A stretch of DNA of 64,000 nt from NCBI GenBank assembly GCA_964564545.1, contig CAZMBP010000004.1, forward strand, positions 69,018 to 133,017, read 5' to 3'. Both the position numbers and the translations under genes were made by a program. Source of the stretch: CAJQQY01 sp964564545 (GTDB lineage: Bacteria; Bacteroidota; Bacteroidia; Chitinophagales; Saprospiraceae). Positions 26,943 to 36,515 of the stretch are shown one piece after another (the first letter of the stretch is position 1; the number at the start of each line of letters is the position of its first letter). The notes under the pieces were generated by a model, which was given only the letters and a program-made list of their open reading frames with translations, made no database searches and was not told the origin of the DNA.

Positions 26943-29900
26943 TTATTCCTTCACTACTTTTCTGTGAATCATTTGATTCTCTGATTTTATTTGCAATATA
27001 TAAGTGGCTGCCGCAAGTCGACTAAACTTATAATCTTTAAATAATTGACCAGATGTAAAATCGATTTGCTCTATAAAAATTCGTTGCCCTAAAACATTGT
27101 AAAGGCTTACTTCTAATTCATCCAATGGCTGCCCTTCGATGTGGAGAGTAAAATCTCCATTATTTGGATTGGGGTATAAATCGAATTTTTCCAAGAAAGT
27201 AACATCCTCCACTCCCGTAATATCAATAAAAATTTCTTGCGTCATTGTATCTGTCCCACAATTGTTCGTCACAATTAATTGAATAGTATACAATCCAGAA
27301 GTATCATAAGTATGGTTTGGAGAATTTTCTATACTTGTATTTCCATCTCCAAAAATCCATTCGTAGCTATCTCCAAAATTAGAATTATTGGCAAAATCTA
27401 CATTCCCATCCATATTCACAGTAGTAGTAAAATCTGCGATTGGATTTTCACCAACCGTGATATAATTAGTTTGCTCTATCGTATTCGAACCTGCTGGATT
27501 ACTTACTTCCAAATTCACATCAAAAGTTCCTGCTGAATTATAGACTACAACTGGATTTTGCTCCGTCGAAGTGGAAGGTGTCCCCCCTGGGAAAGACCAA
27601 TTCCAACTAGTAGGACTGCCTGTCGAAGTATCTTCATAGGTTACTGTAAATGGTAAACAACCATTGACATTTGAAGAAGTAAAACTTGCTATAGCTTGAA
27701 GTCCAAGCACTTCCACTTGTTGCGAAAGATTTGTCATCCCACAAGCATTAGTTGCTGTAAGAATTACTGTATAATTTCCAGGTTGATCATAAATATGAAT
27801 TGGGTTCTCCTCTACACTAGAATTGCCATCTCCAAAGTCCCAAAAGAAGGTAGTTCCATTCATAGTTTGATTCGTAAAAGTTGAAGTCAGTTCATCTACA
27901 CTACTCGTAAAATCAATCACAGGTGCACCTCCTAAAGTTATTTCGATAGAATAAGTATTTGATCCAGCAGAGTTGGAAGCCATTAAGGTAACAAGGTGAG
28001 TCCCTGGATCATTAAATGTTATTGCAGGATTTTCTACAGTTGCGGTATTTGGAGAACCACCTTCAAAAGTCCAAAACCACTCTGTAGCATTTGGTGATGA
28101 TTCATTGAGAAATTGAATAGTTGCAGGCGCACAATCAAAACTAGTTTCCAACGAGAAATTCGCAACAGGAGGAAGCGCTACTACAACCTCAATTTCAGTC
28201 GTTACTGAGCCACAATCATTCGTAGCGGTCAACGTTACCGTATAATTTCCATCATCGGAATAAGTATGAGAAGGATTTTCTTCCATACTCATTTCTCCAT
28301 CTCCAAAGTTCCAAAGGTAACTTGTAGCATTCGTTGAAGTATTAGTGAAATCAACAGTTCCTCCAGTCACCATAGAAGTAAAACTAGCCGTTGGGTTTTC
28401 AAAAATTTCAATAAAACTCATTTCAGTTTGTGTTGCAGTAAATCCTGGATTATTAACTTCCAAAATAACTGAATATGTACCTGGTGTATTATAAGTTACA
28501 ATTGGATTTTGTTCAGTTGAAGTACTAGGAGTTCCTCCTGCAAAAGTCCAATTCCAACCCGTTACATTACTTGAAGAAGCATCAGTAAATTGAACTTCTA
28601 AACCTGCGCAACCGCTGGTAATATCAGCTGTAAATCCTGCAGTTACTGGAGTTATAATAGAGATAGTTTCTTGTGTCGAAACTGTTCCACAAGCATTCGT
28701 AGCCTCCAGGGTTACAGTATAATCACCATCAACCGAATAGGTATGAATAGGGTTTTCTTCTATGCTCGTTTCTCCATCTCCAAACATCCATAAATAAGTA
28801 TCAGCATTGACAGAAGTATTGATAAAATCGACTACATTACCATTTTCATTAGAAGTAAAACCTGCTGTTGGTTCAGGTAAAATAGTAATATAATTAGTCT
28901 CGGTGACCGTATTACTATTAAATGGATTACTTGCTACCAAAATCACTTCATAGACTCCGGGGGTATTATAAGTTACTAGTGGATTTTGTTCAGTAGAAGA
29001 AGCTGGGGTTCCTCCAGTAAAAGTCCAATTCCATTCAGAAACATTATTAGAAGACTCATCAATAAATTGAACTTCCATTGGTGCACAGCCTTCGGTATCT
29101 TCTGCAAAAAATCCAGCAGTTACAGCAGTTCCAACATCTAAATCAAAAGTAAAAATATTGCTTCCACAATCATTAGTGGCAGTTAATGTCACCGTATAAA
29201 TCCCAATATCTGAATAAGTGTGCTGTGGGTTTGTTTCCGTTGATGTATTACCATCTCCAAAATTCCAAAGGAAGCTATCTCCAGAGGAAGAAAAATTAGT
29301 AAAGTCAACTGTCAAGTTATTTATGTCAGCCGAAAAGCTTGCAAAAGGAACTCCTTCCACTATTATAAAACCTGTCTCAACAATAGTGCTGCTTCCTGTA
29401 GCATTTATCGCAGTTAACATAACCGTGTAGACACCTGCATTTTCGTAAATTACTGTTGGATTTTCCAAAGTAGAATTTGTAGGTGTACCTCCTGTGAAAG
29501 TCCATTCATAAGAAGTTGCATTGATACTTTCATTAATAAATTGAACTTCAAGTGGCAAACATCCAGAAACAATATTTGAGCTAAAACCAGCAATTACGCT
29601 CGACGTAATTGAAACAGTTTGAGTAATGGTTGTAGATCCACAATCATTTGTTGCAGTCAAAGTAACCGTGTACTCTCCATTTAATGTATATTGGTGATTT
29701 GGTTCAAATTCGCTTGACATATTTCCATCTCCAAAATCCCAAGAATAAGAATTGGCATTAGTACTTATATTATTGAAATTCACTAAAGGTCCATTAACTG
29801 AAGAAGTAAACCCAGCCGTTGGAACTGCATCAACTTCCACATAATCTATCAGAGTTGTTGTATCTGTTCCTTGATTATTTATGGCAACCAAGGTAACATC

Positions 29901-32900
29901 AAAAGTCCCTGCAGAATTATAAACCACAACTGGATTTTGTTCTGTCGAAGTTGCTGGTGATCCTCCTTCAAAAGTCCATTCCCAAGCAGTTGTATTACTA
30001 GAAGATTGATCTTGAAATTGAACAGTAAAATCAGCACATCCAACACTTGGTCCAGATGTCCAATTTGCTATTGGGGTATTCGCAATAGTTAATGTTTGAG
30101 TGAAAGTTACCGAACCACAATTATTAGTTGCAGTTAGCTCTACATCGTACATTCCATCATTTAAATAGGTATGTGAAGGGTTGGTTTCTGTCGAAGTATT
30201 TCCATCTCCAAAATCCCAACTGTAACTAGTTCCATTAGTTGTTGTGTTTGTAAAATCAACATTGTAGGAATTTACATCTGCAGTAAATCCAGTTACTGGA
30301 ACATCATCTACAACTATGTAATTCATTTGCTCTACCATGCTATTTCCTGCAGCATTCGTTACGGTTAAAATCACAGAATAAGTTCCGGCATTTTCATAAA
30401 CAACTGTTGGATTTTGCTGAGTTGAAGAAGATGGATTTCCACCTACAAATGACCAACTCCAGCTTGTCGCATTTGGAGAAGATTGATCGGAAAATTGAAC
30501 AGTTAAATCTGCACATCCACTTGTTACATTTGCTCCAAAACCAGCTGTTGGTGGAGTTATAATGGTAACTGTTGACATCATAGTTACTGTTCCACAATTA
30601 TTTGTAACAGATAAAGCCACATTATATACTCCGTCTGTGGCATAGGTATGACTAGGAGAAAAATCAGTCGAAGTATTTCCATCACCGAAATCCCAGTTAT
30701 AACTATTTCCGTTTGTTGATGTATTGGTAAAGTCAACATTTAATCCATTAACTATTTGAGTAAAACTTACCGCCGGAACATCATCCACAAAAATATAATC
30801 AGTTTGTGTTATCGTACTATTTCCAACTGCATTAGTAGCCTCCAAAGTCACCGAATAAGTTCCCGCACTTTCATAAATAACTGTTGGATTCTGGTCGGTT
30901 GATGACGATGGATTTCCACCTGGAAAAGACCAATTCCACCCAGTAGTATTTAAGGAAGATTGATCAGAAAATTGAACCGTTAAAGCTACACAACCACTTG
31001 TTACACTTGCTCCAAAACCAGCAGTTGGTAATGTACTTATTGTAACTGTTTGAGTAGAGGTTACTGAGCCACAATTATTTGTTGCAGTCAATATTACATT
31101 ATAATTTCCATCTGCTGTATAGTTATGAACCGGATTAGTTTCAGTTGATGAATTTCCATCACCAAAATCCCAATTATAACTATTCGCATTAGTAGAAGTA
31201 TTGGTGAAAGTAACTTCTAGTCCATTGGTGCTTTGTGAAAATCCTACAAATGGAACATCATCAACTGTAATGTAATCTGTAAAAGTAATTGTATTATCTC
31301 CTGTCGAATTACTCGCCAATAGTGTTACACTATAAACTCCTGCGGTATTATAAACTACAACTGGATTTTGATCATTAGAAGTAGAAGGATTTCCACCTGG
31401 AAAAGACCATAACCAACCAGTTGTATTAGAAGAAGACAAATCATTAAATTGAACTGTTAACGGAGCACAACCACTCGTCACATTTGCCTCAAAATTAGCA
31501 CTCGGCATAGTGCTAATCGTAATCGTTTGAGAAGATGTAACTGAACCACAATCGTTAGTTGCTGTCAGTACCACATCATAATTTCCATCAACTCCATAGG
31601 TATGAGTTGGGTCAGTTTCTGTCGATGAATTCCCATCTCCAAAATCCCAGCTATAACTATTTGCATTTGTCGAAGTATTCGTAAAATCAACAGTCAATCC
31701 ATTTGTCACTTGGGTGAAATTTGCCGAAGGCACATCATTCACGGTAATATAATTAGTTTGAGAAATCATATTACTTCCTGCGGAATTTGTCACCGTTAAA
31801 TCAACTGAATAAACTCCTGAAGCATTATAGGTCACCGAAGGATTTTGGTCGGTTGAAGTAGCAGGAGTTCCTCCTGGAAAGTTCCAATTCCAACTGGTTG
31901 CATTTCCAGTAGATTGATCATTAAATTGAACTGTCAATGGACTACAGCCACTTGTTGGAGTTGCATCAAAACCCGCCACAGGTGGAACAACTACAATTAT
32001 AGTTTGCATCGAAGTTGCAACACCACAATTATTAGTTACAACTAAGGTTACGTCATAGACTCCTCCTGATGATCCATAATCATGAACTGGGTTTTCTTCA
32101 TTGCTTGATTCTCCATCCCCAAATAGCCAAGTATAATTTGTTCCTCCTATCGATAAATTATTAAAGAAATAAATTGTTCCATTCGATGTATAATCAAATG
32201 CTGAGGTTGGAGTATCTTCTACCTGAATTAACTGCCCTTGAAAACTTGTATTAGATCCAGCACTATTGGTTGCAACGAGCGTTACATCATAAGTCCCTGG
32301 TGAAGTATATAATACTGTAGGATTTTGGTCAGTTGAAGAAGAAGGTATTCCTCCTGGAAAAGACCAAGACCAAGAAGTAGGATTATTGGTAGACAGATCA
32401 GTATAATTTACAGTCATTGGAACACAACCCTGTGTGGCAGAAGTAGCAAAATCAGCAACAGGAGGTAATATTACTTCGCAATCACTCGATACAGTTATAT
32501 TATCCAAATAAAGATTATTTCCATAACCATTCACATTTTCTAATTTCAAAACCACATCAGTCTGGTTGATATAACTCGATAAATCAACAACTATACATCC
32601 TGCCCCATAACTTCCTCCGTAGCACCAATCTGATGCACTTGTTGGAGTAAATGACTGCCCTAAAGGTTGTCTAGTAGCAAAGTTTCCATTTCCATTGTCT
32701 CCTCCTTCAAATAAAGTATTGGGAAAAGTATTCCCTCCATCGGTCGATAATTTTATAATCAAAGAATCTTTTAAATTAGTATTACCACTATAAAGTGAAT
32801 ATGCATAATCCAAGGATAAAGTCACACTTGTAAAACCTGTAAAATTCATCGATTGTGAGACTAAGCCATCTCTTTGCCCTGAAGCATTTAGATTATAATT

Positions 32901-34484
32901 ATCCATATAAACTGCCGTACTACCAAGGTTTGTCCCTCCTACTCCAATCGGAGTCCAAGTAACATTTCCATTTGGATTTTCGATAGTCCAATTACTCAAC
33001 CCATCTTCAAATGCATCAAATAATAAAATATTCGTTCCACCTGGTCCAACTGTAATAAATCCGGATTGTGTTTCCGTATTACTTCCTATGTTATTGGTAA
33101 CTGTAAGTGAGACAGGGTATGTCCCTGGATTTTGATAATTTATAACTGGATTAGCATCTGTAGAGGAAGCTGGATTACCTCCGGTAAAGGACCACAATCT
33201 AGAATCTACAATACCTGTAGATTGATCAAAGAATTGAACATCTGAGCCTTCACAAATTTGTTGAATATTTGACGTAAAACCCGCAGTCGGTGGTGCAGGA
33301 GCTGCACACTCTGCCAAACAGGTTCGTGAATTTACAAATGAATTGATACTATTAACCGAAGCAGTTGACCATGTATTGGAATTATTGACGGAAGGTGCCA
33401 TAATAAATCCAGAACCAGCTGCATCATGTGAAGCATTAAAATTATGCCCAGTTTCATGTGCCACTAAAACTCTCAATTGCCATGCTGTCGAAGAAAAATC
33501 TTGATCAACTTGATATCGATTATTGGTACAAACTGCAAATAAATAAGCAATCCCAACTGTTCCTCCATTCAAATCTCGATCTGTCCAAAGTTGTGCTAAA
33601 TCATAAGTCACTCCTGTAAATCCTCCCCCATTTCCCCATGACCGAAACGATGATAATAAATTACCAGCATTGGTCGTATTCGACCAAGGATCACAAGTAC
33701 TACAGTTAGAAACAAATTGGGTAACAATTACAAAATTTAACTCATCTGCAAACTCATCATCATAATTACCTTGCACATTATTCAATACTCCAATATTGTG
33801 ATTTTCGACATCTGGAATGCTACTGTTATAATCTAAAAACATTAAATAATCAGAAGCTATCGCCAACTCTACATCATAGCATAACCCAACCAATTTCTCT
33901 TGGCTTTGATTATGATTTTGTTTTCCTAATTTTTCTCCTCGTTTATGCATTTCATGAGAAGCACATTTTACATCATCTCTAGGTATTACTTCATGCTCAT
34001 CATATACTACAAAAAGATTCCTTGGAGCACTTCGATCATAATACCAAACAGGCTCAATAAAATATCGCTCTCCTCCTGATTCAACATATCCATAAATAAA
34101 ATCAACATCTACTGTCAATCGAACATTCCCTCCAAGAGATTGCTCATATCCTTCAAAGGTCTTATTCACTCCCTTTGGCAAGACATCTCCAGTCGCTGTT
34201 CTCACTTCATAATCAGGACTTCGTAAGTCATTTGGAAAAAGTGACAATTGCCAATTATGGTTTTTCCCCCAGTTCAATTGAACTTGGTTTTCCCCATCCG
34301 ATTGTTGTAATTGATTAAATAATTCAGCTACAGAAACTTCATAAACATCCCATTTCTTCAAATGAACGGAAAGTGCAGAATCATAAGATTTAAGAGATGT
34401 ATTTATTTTTCCATCAATTATTTTGGTTTGGGAAATTGATGTAAAGCCTATCATCAATAGGCTTATAAGTAGAATTATTCTCAT
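26943..34484 (-). CDS. Giant secreted metzincin (M12B/reprolysin-like) with 23 PKD domains and T9SS type A sorting domain
   Basis: 2,513 residues. The signal peptide (about residues 1-19) is followed by a propeptide-like region to about 190. The catalytic domain (about 195-390) contains HETGHNFNASH with zinc ligands His343, His347 and His353, general base Glu344, and a Met-turn candidate at FIMAP (Met362). DVKCASH near residue 174 could be a cysteine switch (inference). One PKD domain and a MAM/jelly-roll-like domain (about residues 475-670, ending SLDY and YLDNITVSSDCE patterns) come next, then 22 PKD domains as 11 pairs of two subtypes: type A with SGCxPLTVQF and SFPGGxPxxSTxQNP, type B with YSWDFGDGNSST and TNDCGS. 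The end is a T9SS type A domain (YPNPNNGDFTLHI, LAAATYILQI). Expected role: a secreted endopeptidase on a long stalk. Substrate unknown. All active-site residues are present. Confidence 0.9.
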   Translation of the reverse strand: MRIILLISLLMIGFTSISQTKIIDGKINTSLKSYDSALSVHLKKWDVYEVSVAELFNQLQQSDGENQVQLNWGKNHNWQLSLFPNDLRSPDYEVRTATGDVLPKGVNKTFEGYEQSLGGNVRLTVDVDFIYGYVESGGERYFIEPVWYYDRSAPRNLFVVYDEHEVIPRDDVKCASHEMHKRGEKLGKQNHNQSQEKLVGLCYDVELAIASDYLMFLDYNSSIPDVENHNIGVLNNVQGNYDDEFADELNFVIVTQFVSNCSTCDPWSNTTNAGNLLSSFRSWGNGGGFTGVTYDLAQLWTDRDLNGGTVGIAYLFAVCTNNRYQVDQDFSSTAWQLRVLVAHETGHNFNASHDAAGSGFIMAPSVNNSNTWSTASVNSINSFVNSRTCLAECAAPAPPTAGFTSNIQQICEGSDVQFFDQSTGIVDSRLWSFTGGNPASSTDANPVINYQNPGTYPVSLTVTNNIGSNTETQSGFITVGPGGTNILLFDAFEDGLSNWTIENPNGNVTWTPIGVGGTNLGSTAVYMDNYNLNASGQRDGLVSQSMNFTGFTSVTLSLDYAYSLYSGNTNLKDSLIIKLSTDGGNTFPNTLFEGGDNGNGNFATRQPLGQSFTPTSASDWCYGGSYGAGCIVVDLSSYINQTDVVLKLENVNGYGNNLYLDNITVSSDCEVILPPVADFATSATQGCVPMTVNYTDLSTNNPTSWSWSFPGGIPSSSTDQNPTVLYTSPGTYDVTLVATNSAGSNTSFQGQLIQVEDTPTSAFDYTSNGTIYFFNNLSIGGTNYTWLFGDGESSNEENPVHDYGSSGGVYDVTLVVTNNCGVATSMQTIIVVVPPVAGFDATPTSGCSPLTVQFNDQSTGNATSWNWNFPGGTPATSTDQNPSVTYNASGVYSVDLTVTNSAGSNMISQTNYITVNDVPSANFTQVTNGLTVDFTNTSTNANSYSWDFGDGNSSTETDPTHTYGVDGNYDVVLTATNDCGSVTSSQTITISTMPSANFEANVTSGCAPLTVQFNDLSSSNTTGWLWSFPGGNPSTSNDQNPVVVYNTAGVYSVTLLASNSTGDNTITFTDYITVDDVPFVGFSQSTNGLEVTFTNTSTNANSYNWDFGDGNSSTETNPVHNYTADGNYNVILTATNNCGSVTSTQTVTISTLPTAGFGASVTSGCVALTVQFSDQSSLNTTGWNWSFPGGNPSSSTDQNPTVIYESAGTYSVTLEATNAVGNSTITQTDYIFVDDVPAVSFTQIVNGLNVDFTNTSTNGNSYNWDFGDGNTSTDFSPSHTYATDGVYNVALSVTNNCGTVTMMSTVTIITPPTAGFGANVTSGCADLTVQFSDQSSPNATSWSWSFVGGNPSSSTQQNPTVVYENAGTYSVILTVTNAAGNSMVEQMNYIVVDDVPVTGFTADVNSYNVDFTNTTTNGTSYSWDFGDGNTSTETNPSHTYLNDGMYDVELTATNNCGSVTFTQTLTIANTPIANWTSGPSVGCADFTVQFQDQSSSNTTAWEWTFEGGSPATSTEQNPVVVYNSAGTFDVTLVAINNQGTDTTTLIDYVEVDAVPTAGFTSSVNGPLVNFNNISTNANSYSWDFGDGNMSSEFEPNHQYTLNGEYTVTLTATNDCGSTTITQTVSITSSVIAGFSSNIVSGCLPLEVQFINESINATSYEWTFTGGTPTNSTLENPTVIYENAGVYTVMLTAINATGSSTIVETGFIIVEGVPFASFSADINNLTVDFTNFSSSGDSFLWNFGDGNTSTETNPQHTYSDIGIYTVTLTATNDCGSNIFTFDLDVGTAVTAGFFAEDTEGCAPMEVQFIDESSNNVSEWNWTFTGGTPASSTEQNPLVTYNTPGVYEVILVASNPFNSNTVTETNYITILPEPTAGFTSNENGNVVDFINTSVNADTYLWMFGDGETSIEENPIHTYSVDGDYTVTLEATNACGTVSTQETISIITPVTAGFTADITSGCAGLEVQFTDASSSNVTGWNWTFAGGTPSTSTEQNPIVTYNTPGTYSVILEVNNPGFTATQTEMSFIEIFENPTASFTSMVTGGTVDFTNTSTNATSYLWNFGDGEMSMEENPSHTYSDDGNYTVTLTATNDCGSVTTEIEVVVALPPVANFSLETSFDCAPATIQFLNESSPNATEWFWTFEGGSPNTATVENPAITFNDPGTHLVTLMASNSAGSNTYSIEITLGGAPVIDFTSSVDELTSTFTNQTMNGTTFFWDFGDGNSSVEENPIHIYDQPGNYTVILTATNACGMTNLSQQVEVLGLQAIASFTSSNVNGCLPFTVTYEDTSTGSPTSWNWSFPGGTPSTSTEQNPVVVYNSAGTFDVNLEVSNPAGSNTIEQTNYITVGENPIADFTTTVNMDGNVDFANNSNFGDSYEWIFGDGNTSIENSPNHTYDTSGLYTIQLIVTNNCGTDTMTQEIFIDITGVEDVTFLEKFDLYPNPNNGDFTLHIEGQPLDELEVSLYNVLGQRIFIEQIDFTSGQLFKDYKFSRLAAATYILQIKSENQMIHRKVVKE

Positions 34485-35113
34485 GATGGTAGTTAGATTA
34501 AAAAAAGAAAATTTATTCTCTGTTTTTTATTTTTTATGTAATAGGTTGATTTTAAATTGTTTTCAATAGGGCTATTTGAGAATAATACCAACTCCTTCTG
34601 TTTCTTAAAAATTATTAAACTTCATAGTATTTCTAAGTAAAAACAGTAGGATTAAACTTGTAGTAACAAGAGGTTAAATCTTCTCTTGTTGAAGCTTAAG
34701 GGAAGTGTTTTTTGAAGAATAAGTTTTGTTACGCTAAAATACTGTTTTTTAAAAAAATAAACTTCATATAAATTAAGTTTCTGTCCGATAATTGTCCCTT
34801 TCTAACCTTTTAAACTCATTGATTGTTTTAAATCTATTGTTTTTAGAAAGTGGGGAACATAAATTCTTACTGAACTCTTTTTCCAAACTTTCTTTTTCGC
34901 CTCAAAACTCTTATTTTTGTGCAATTATTATAAGTCATTCTTTACACTCAAATCCAATCCTTTTATCATTTTCCACTAAAAAGGATTTTCCAAAAACAAC
35001 TATATTTTATTTTTTAACAAAGCTCATTCTTAATGAATTTGCATGGGGATTGTAAAACGTTCAGCGTCAAACGAATAACCCTCACTAAACCGATTTTAGA
35101 AAAATCGTATACC
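34485..35113. other. Divergent non-coding region of about 630 bp
   Basis: AT-rich DNA between the metzincin and lipoprotein genes. It contains an 8-bp hairpin at 34665-34690 (AACAAGAG with CTCTTGTT), a TATTTTTG match at 34912-34919 and dispersed repeat copy 2. The reading frame of the lipoprotein is open back to 35033, but that extension overlaps the repeat and is unlikely to be translated. Confidence 0.5.
35032..35090. repeat. Dispersed intergenic repeat, copy 2
   Basis: About 59 bp aligning with 11867-11925, with one single-base indel and scattered substitutions. The core GTAAAACRTTYARCGTCAAA is common to both. It sits 24 bp before the lipoprotein start codon. Confidence 0.6.
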
Positions 35114-36178
35114 ATGAAACACGCCTTGATTTCCCTATTATTTATCACTACGCTTATTTTTTCATGTAAAAAACAAGCAGTCGTCATTCAATCTTCCAAT
35201 CCTTGGGTAGAAATTCCCAACCTTTCTCTCAACTCTACAATCAATCGATTACATGCTACCGATAATGAAATGTTAATAGGAACAGTAGATAATTTTGCTC
35301 GAATGAGTAGTGCTGGAACTATCATCGAACGTCGAAATTTGGAAGTCGAAAAAGGGGTTTTTGGAAGACCGATTCTTTCTGATAAAATATTTGCACGAGT
35401 TTTAAAAAATGTAGAAAACGAACGTGAACTTCAATTTCATTTGGTCAAAAGTGTTAATCAGATTTATAGAATAACTGACCGTGAAATTGCAGATAGCGCT
35501 GAATTCATCATTTTTGAAGAGCTCAACAATGCTTATTCTACTGGTGCTTTCAATAATGATGCGACTCAATTTCTTTATGCTGCCCGTAGTCTAAATCCGC
35601 AACAAGCACAATACTCTTTTTTCCTTTTTGATATTCAATTAAATGCCACAGAAACTCAATTTCAAAATGTAGCTGTGGCTCATCGAATTAATATTCCGTC
35701 ATCTTTACTAGGATCAGAAGCAAGCATGATTACCAATATTCGATTCTTTGATGGCAATTTTTATGTCTCAACCTTGAGTGGAGCTTATCGAATTCAACCT
35801 GATGGTGAATGGCAGCAAATCTTCTCCCATTGGATTTGGGATATTTTTGAATTTAATGGAAAATTATATTCTACAGGCTTTTATGAAAATCAATTTTATA
35901 ATTCAGAAGATAGTGGAGAAAATTGGGAATATGCTAATACCAATACTCCTTTACGAAAAGTAGAAGTGACCGGCGGTAAAATTTTTGGCCAAAATCAACT
36001 GGGACTTCCTTACCAATTAGCAACCGAAGATTTTACCACACTTCAGGAAATCTCTTATAACTCCAATTTCTTCGATGATGAACCTACTGCATATCAAGCT
36101 ATTGAGTTTTTCCAAGGGAAATATTATATCTCAGTTCATAAAAGACTATATGCGGTGGATGATATTGTTTTGAAATAA
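35114..36178 (+). CDS. Lipoprotein with Asp-box/beta-propeller features
   Basis: 354 residues from the ATG at 35114. I prefer this start because it gives a textbook lipoprotein signal (MKHALISLLF.., lipobox LIFSC followed by KKQ), while the 27-residue upstream extension runs through the intergenic repeat. The mature part is beta-rich, with periodic strands and an Asp-box motif (YNSEDSGENWEYA), which marks sialidase-like or BNR-type propellers. Other blades contain FNGKLYSTGFYENQFY and FQGKYYISVHKRLYAVDD. This suggests a lipid-anchored propeller, probably at the outer membrane, for binding rather than a known reaction; no catalytic sialidase residues are recognised. It stands alone between non-coding regions. 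Confidence 0.72.
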   Translation: MKHALISLLFITTLIFSCKKQAVVIQSSNPWVEIPNLSLNSTINRLHATDNEMLIGTVDNFARMSSAGTIIERRNLEVEKGVFGRPILSDKIFARVLKNVENERELQFHLVKSVNQIYRITDREIADSAEFIIFEELNNAYSTGAFNNDATQFLYAARSLNPQQAQYSFFLFDIQLNATETQFQNVAVAHRINIPSSLLGSEASMITNIRFFDGNFYVSTLSGAYRIQPDGEWQQIFSHWIWDIFEFNGKLYSTGFYENQFYNSEDSGENWEYANTNTPLRKVEVTGGKIFGQNQLGLPYQLATEDFTTLQEISYNSNFFDDEPTAYQAIEFFQGKYYISVHKRLYAVDDIVLK

Positions 36179-36515
36179 ACTTTGAATTTCATTGCTTACC
36201 TCTTTCCTTTTTGAATATCGAGCTAGGATTTTTGATTTGAGAAATATCACCCACTTCTTAAATCATAAATCCTTGCTCGATATTCGATATTCCCATTTCT
36301 ATTTTTCGGTTCAATTCTTGTATTACTCTAATAGTTAACGAATTACACAATTTATTTTTTTATATAAAAAGATAAAACACAGAGCAAAGCATTAAAACAA
36401 GTTACTTTTTCAACTAAAAAAACATCTAAACCAACCAACTTTGCTCACCAATTTTCTACAACCAAAATTTAAATTAGACTAAATTTTTCCAGAAAACATA
36501 AACCTATTTGCCACG
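36179..36515. other. Non-coding interval with a long imperfect hairpin
   Basis: From 36213 to 36285 two arms pair: an 11-bp perfect end (GAATATCGAGC with GCTCGATATTC), then GGATTT with AAATCC and an inner TGATTT with AAATCA, around an AT-rich loop. It follows the lipoprotein gene by 35 bp and may act as a terminator or be a decayed palindromic element. The remainder shows nothing recognisable. Confidence 0.45.

Noticed and set aside
35070..35092. A 14-base match to the core of the phage T3 promoter (TAACCCTCACTAAA).
   Set aside because: The initiating GGG that follows in true T3 promoters is absent, the site lies in chromosomal intergenic DNA within a dispersed repeat, and there is no phage polymerase nearby. 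Most likely chance; vector contamination is not indicated.
35033..35113. A 27-codon upstream extension of the Asp-box lipoprotein.
   Set aside because: It overlaps the dispersed repeat, and the ATG at 35114 begins a proper lipobox signal peptide.
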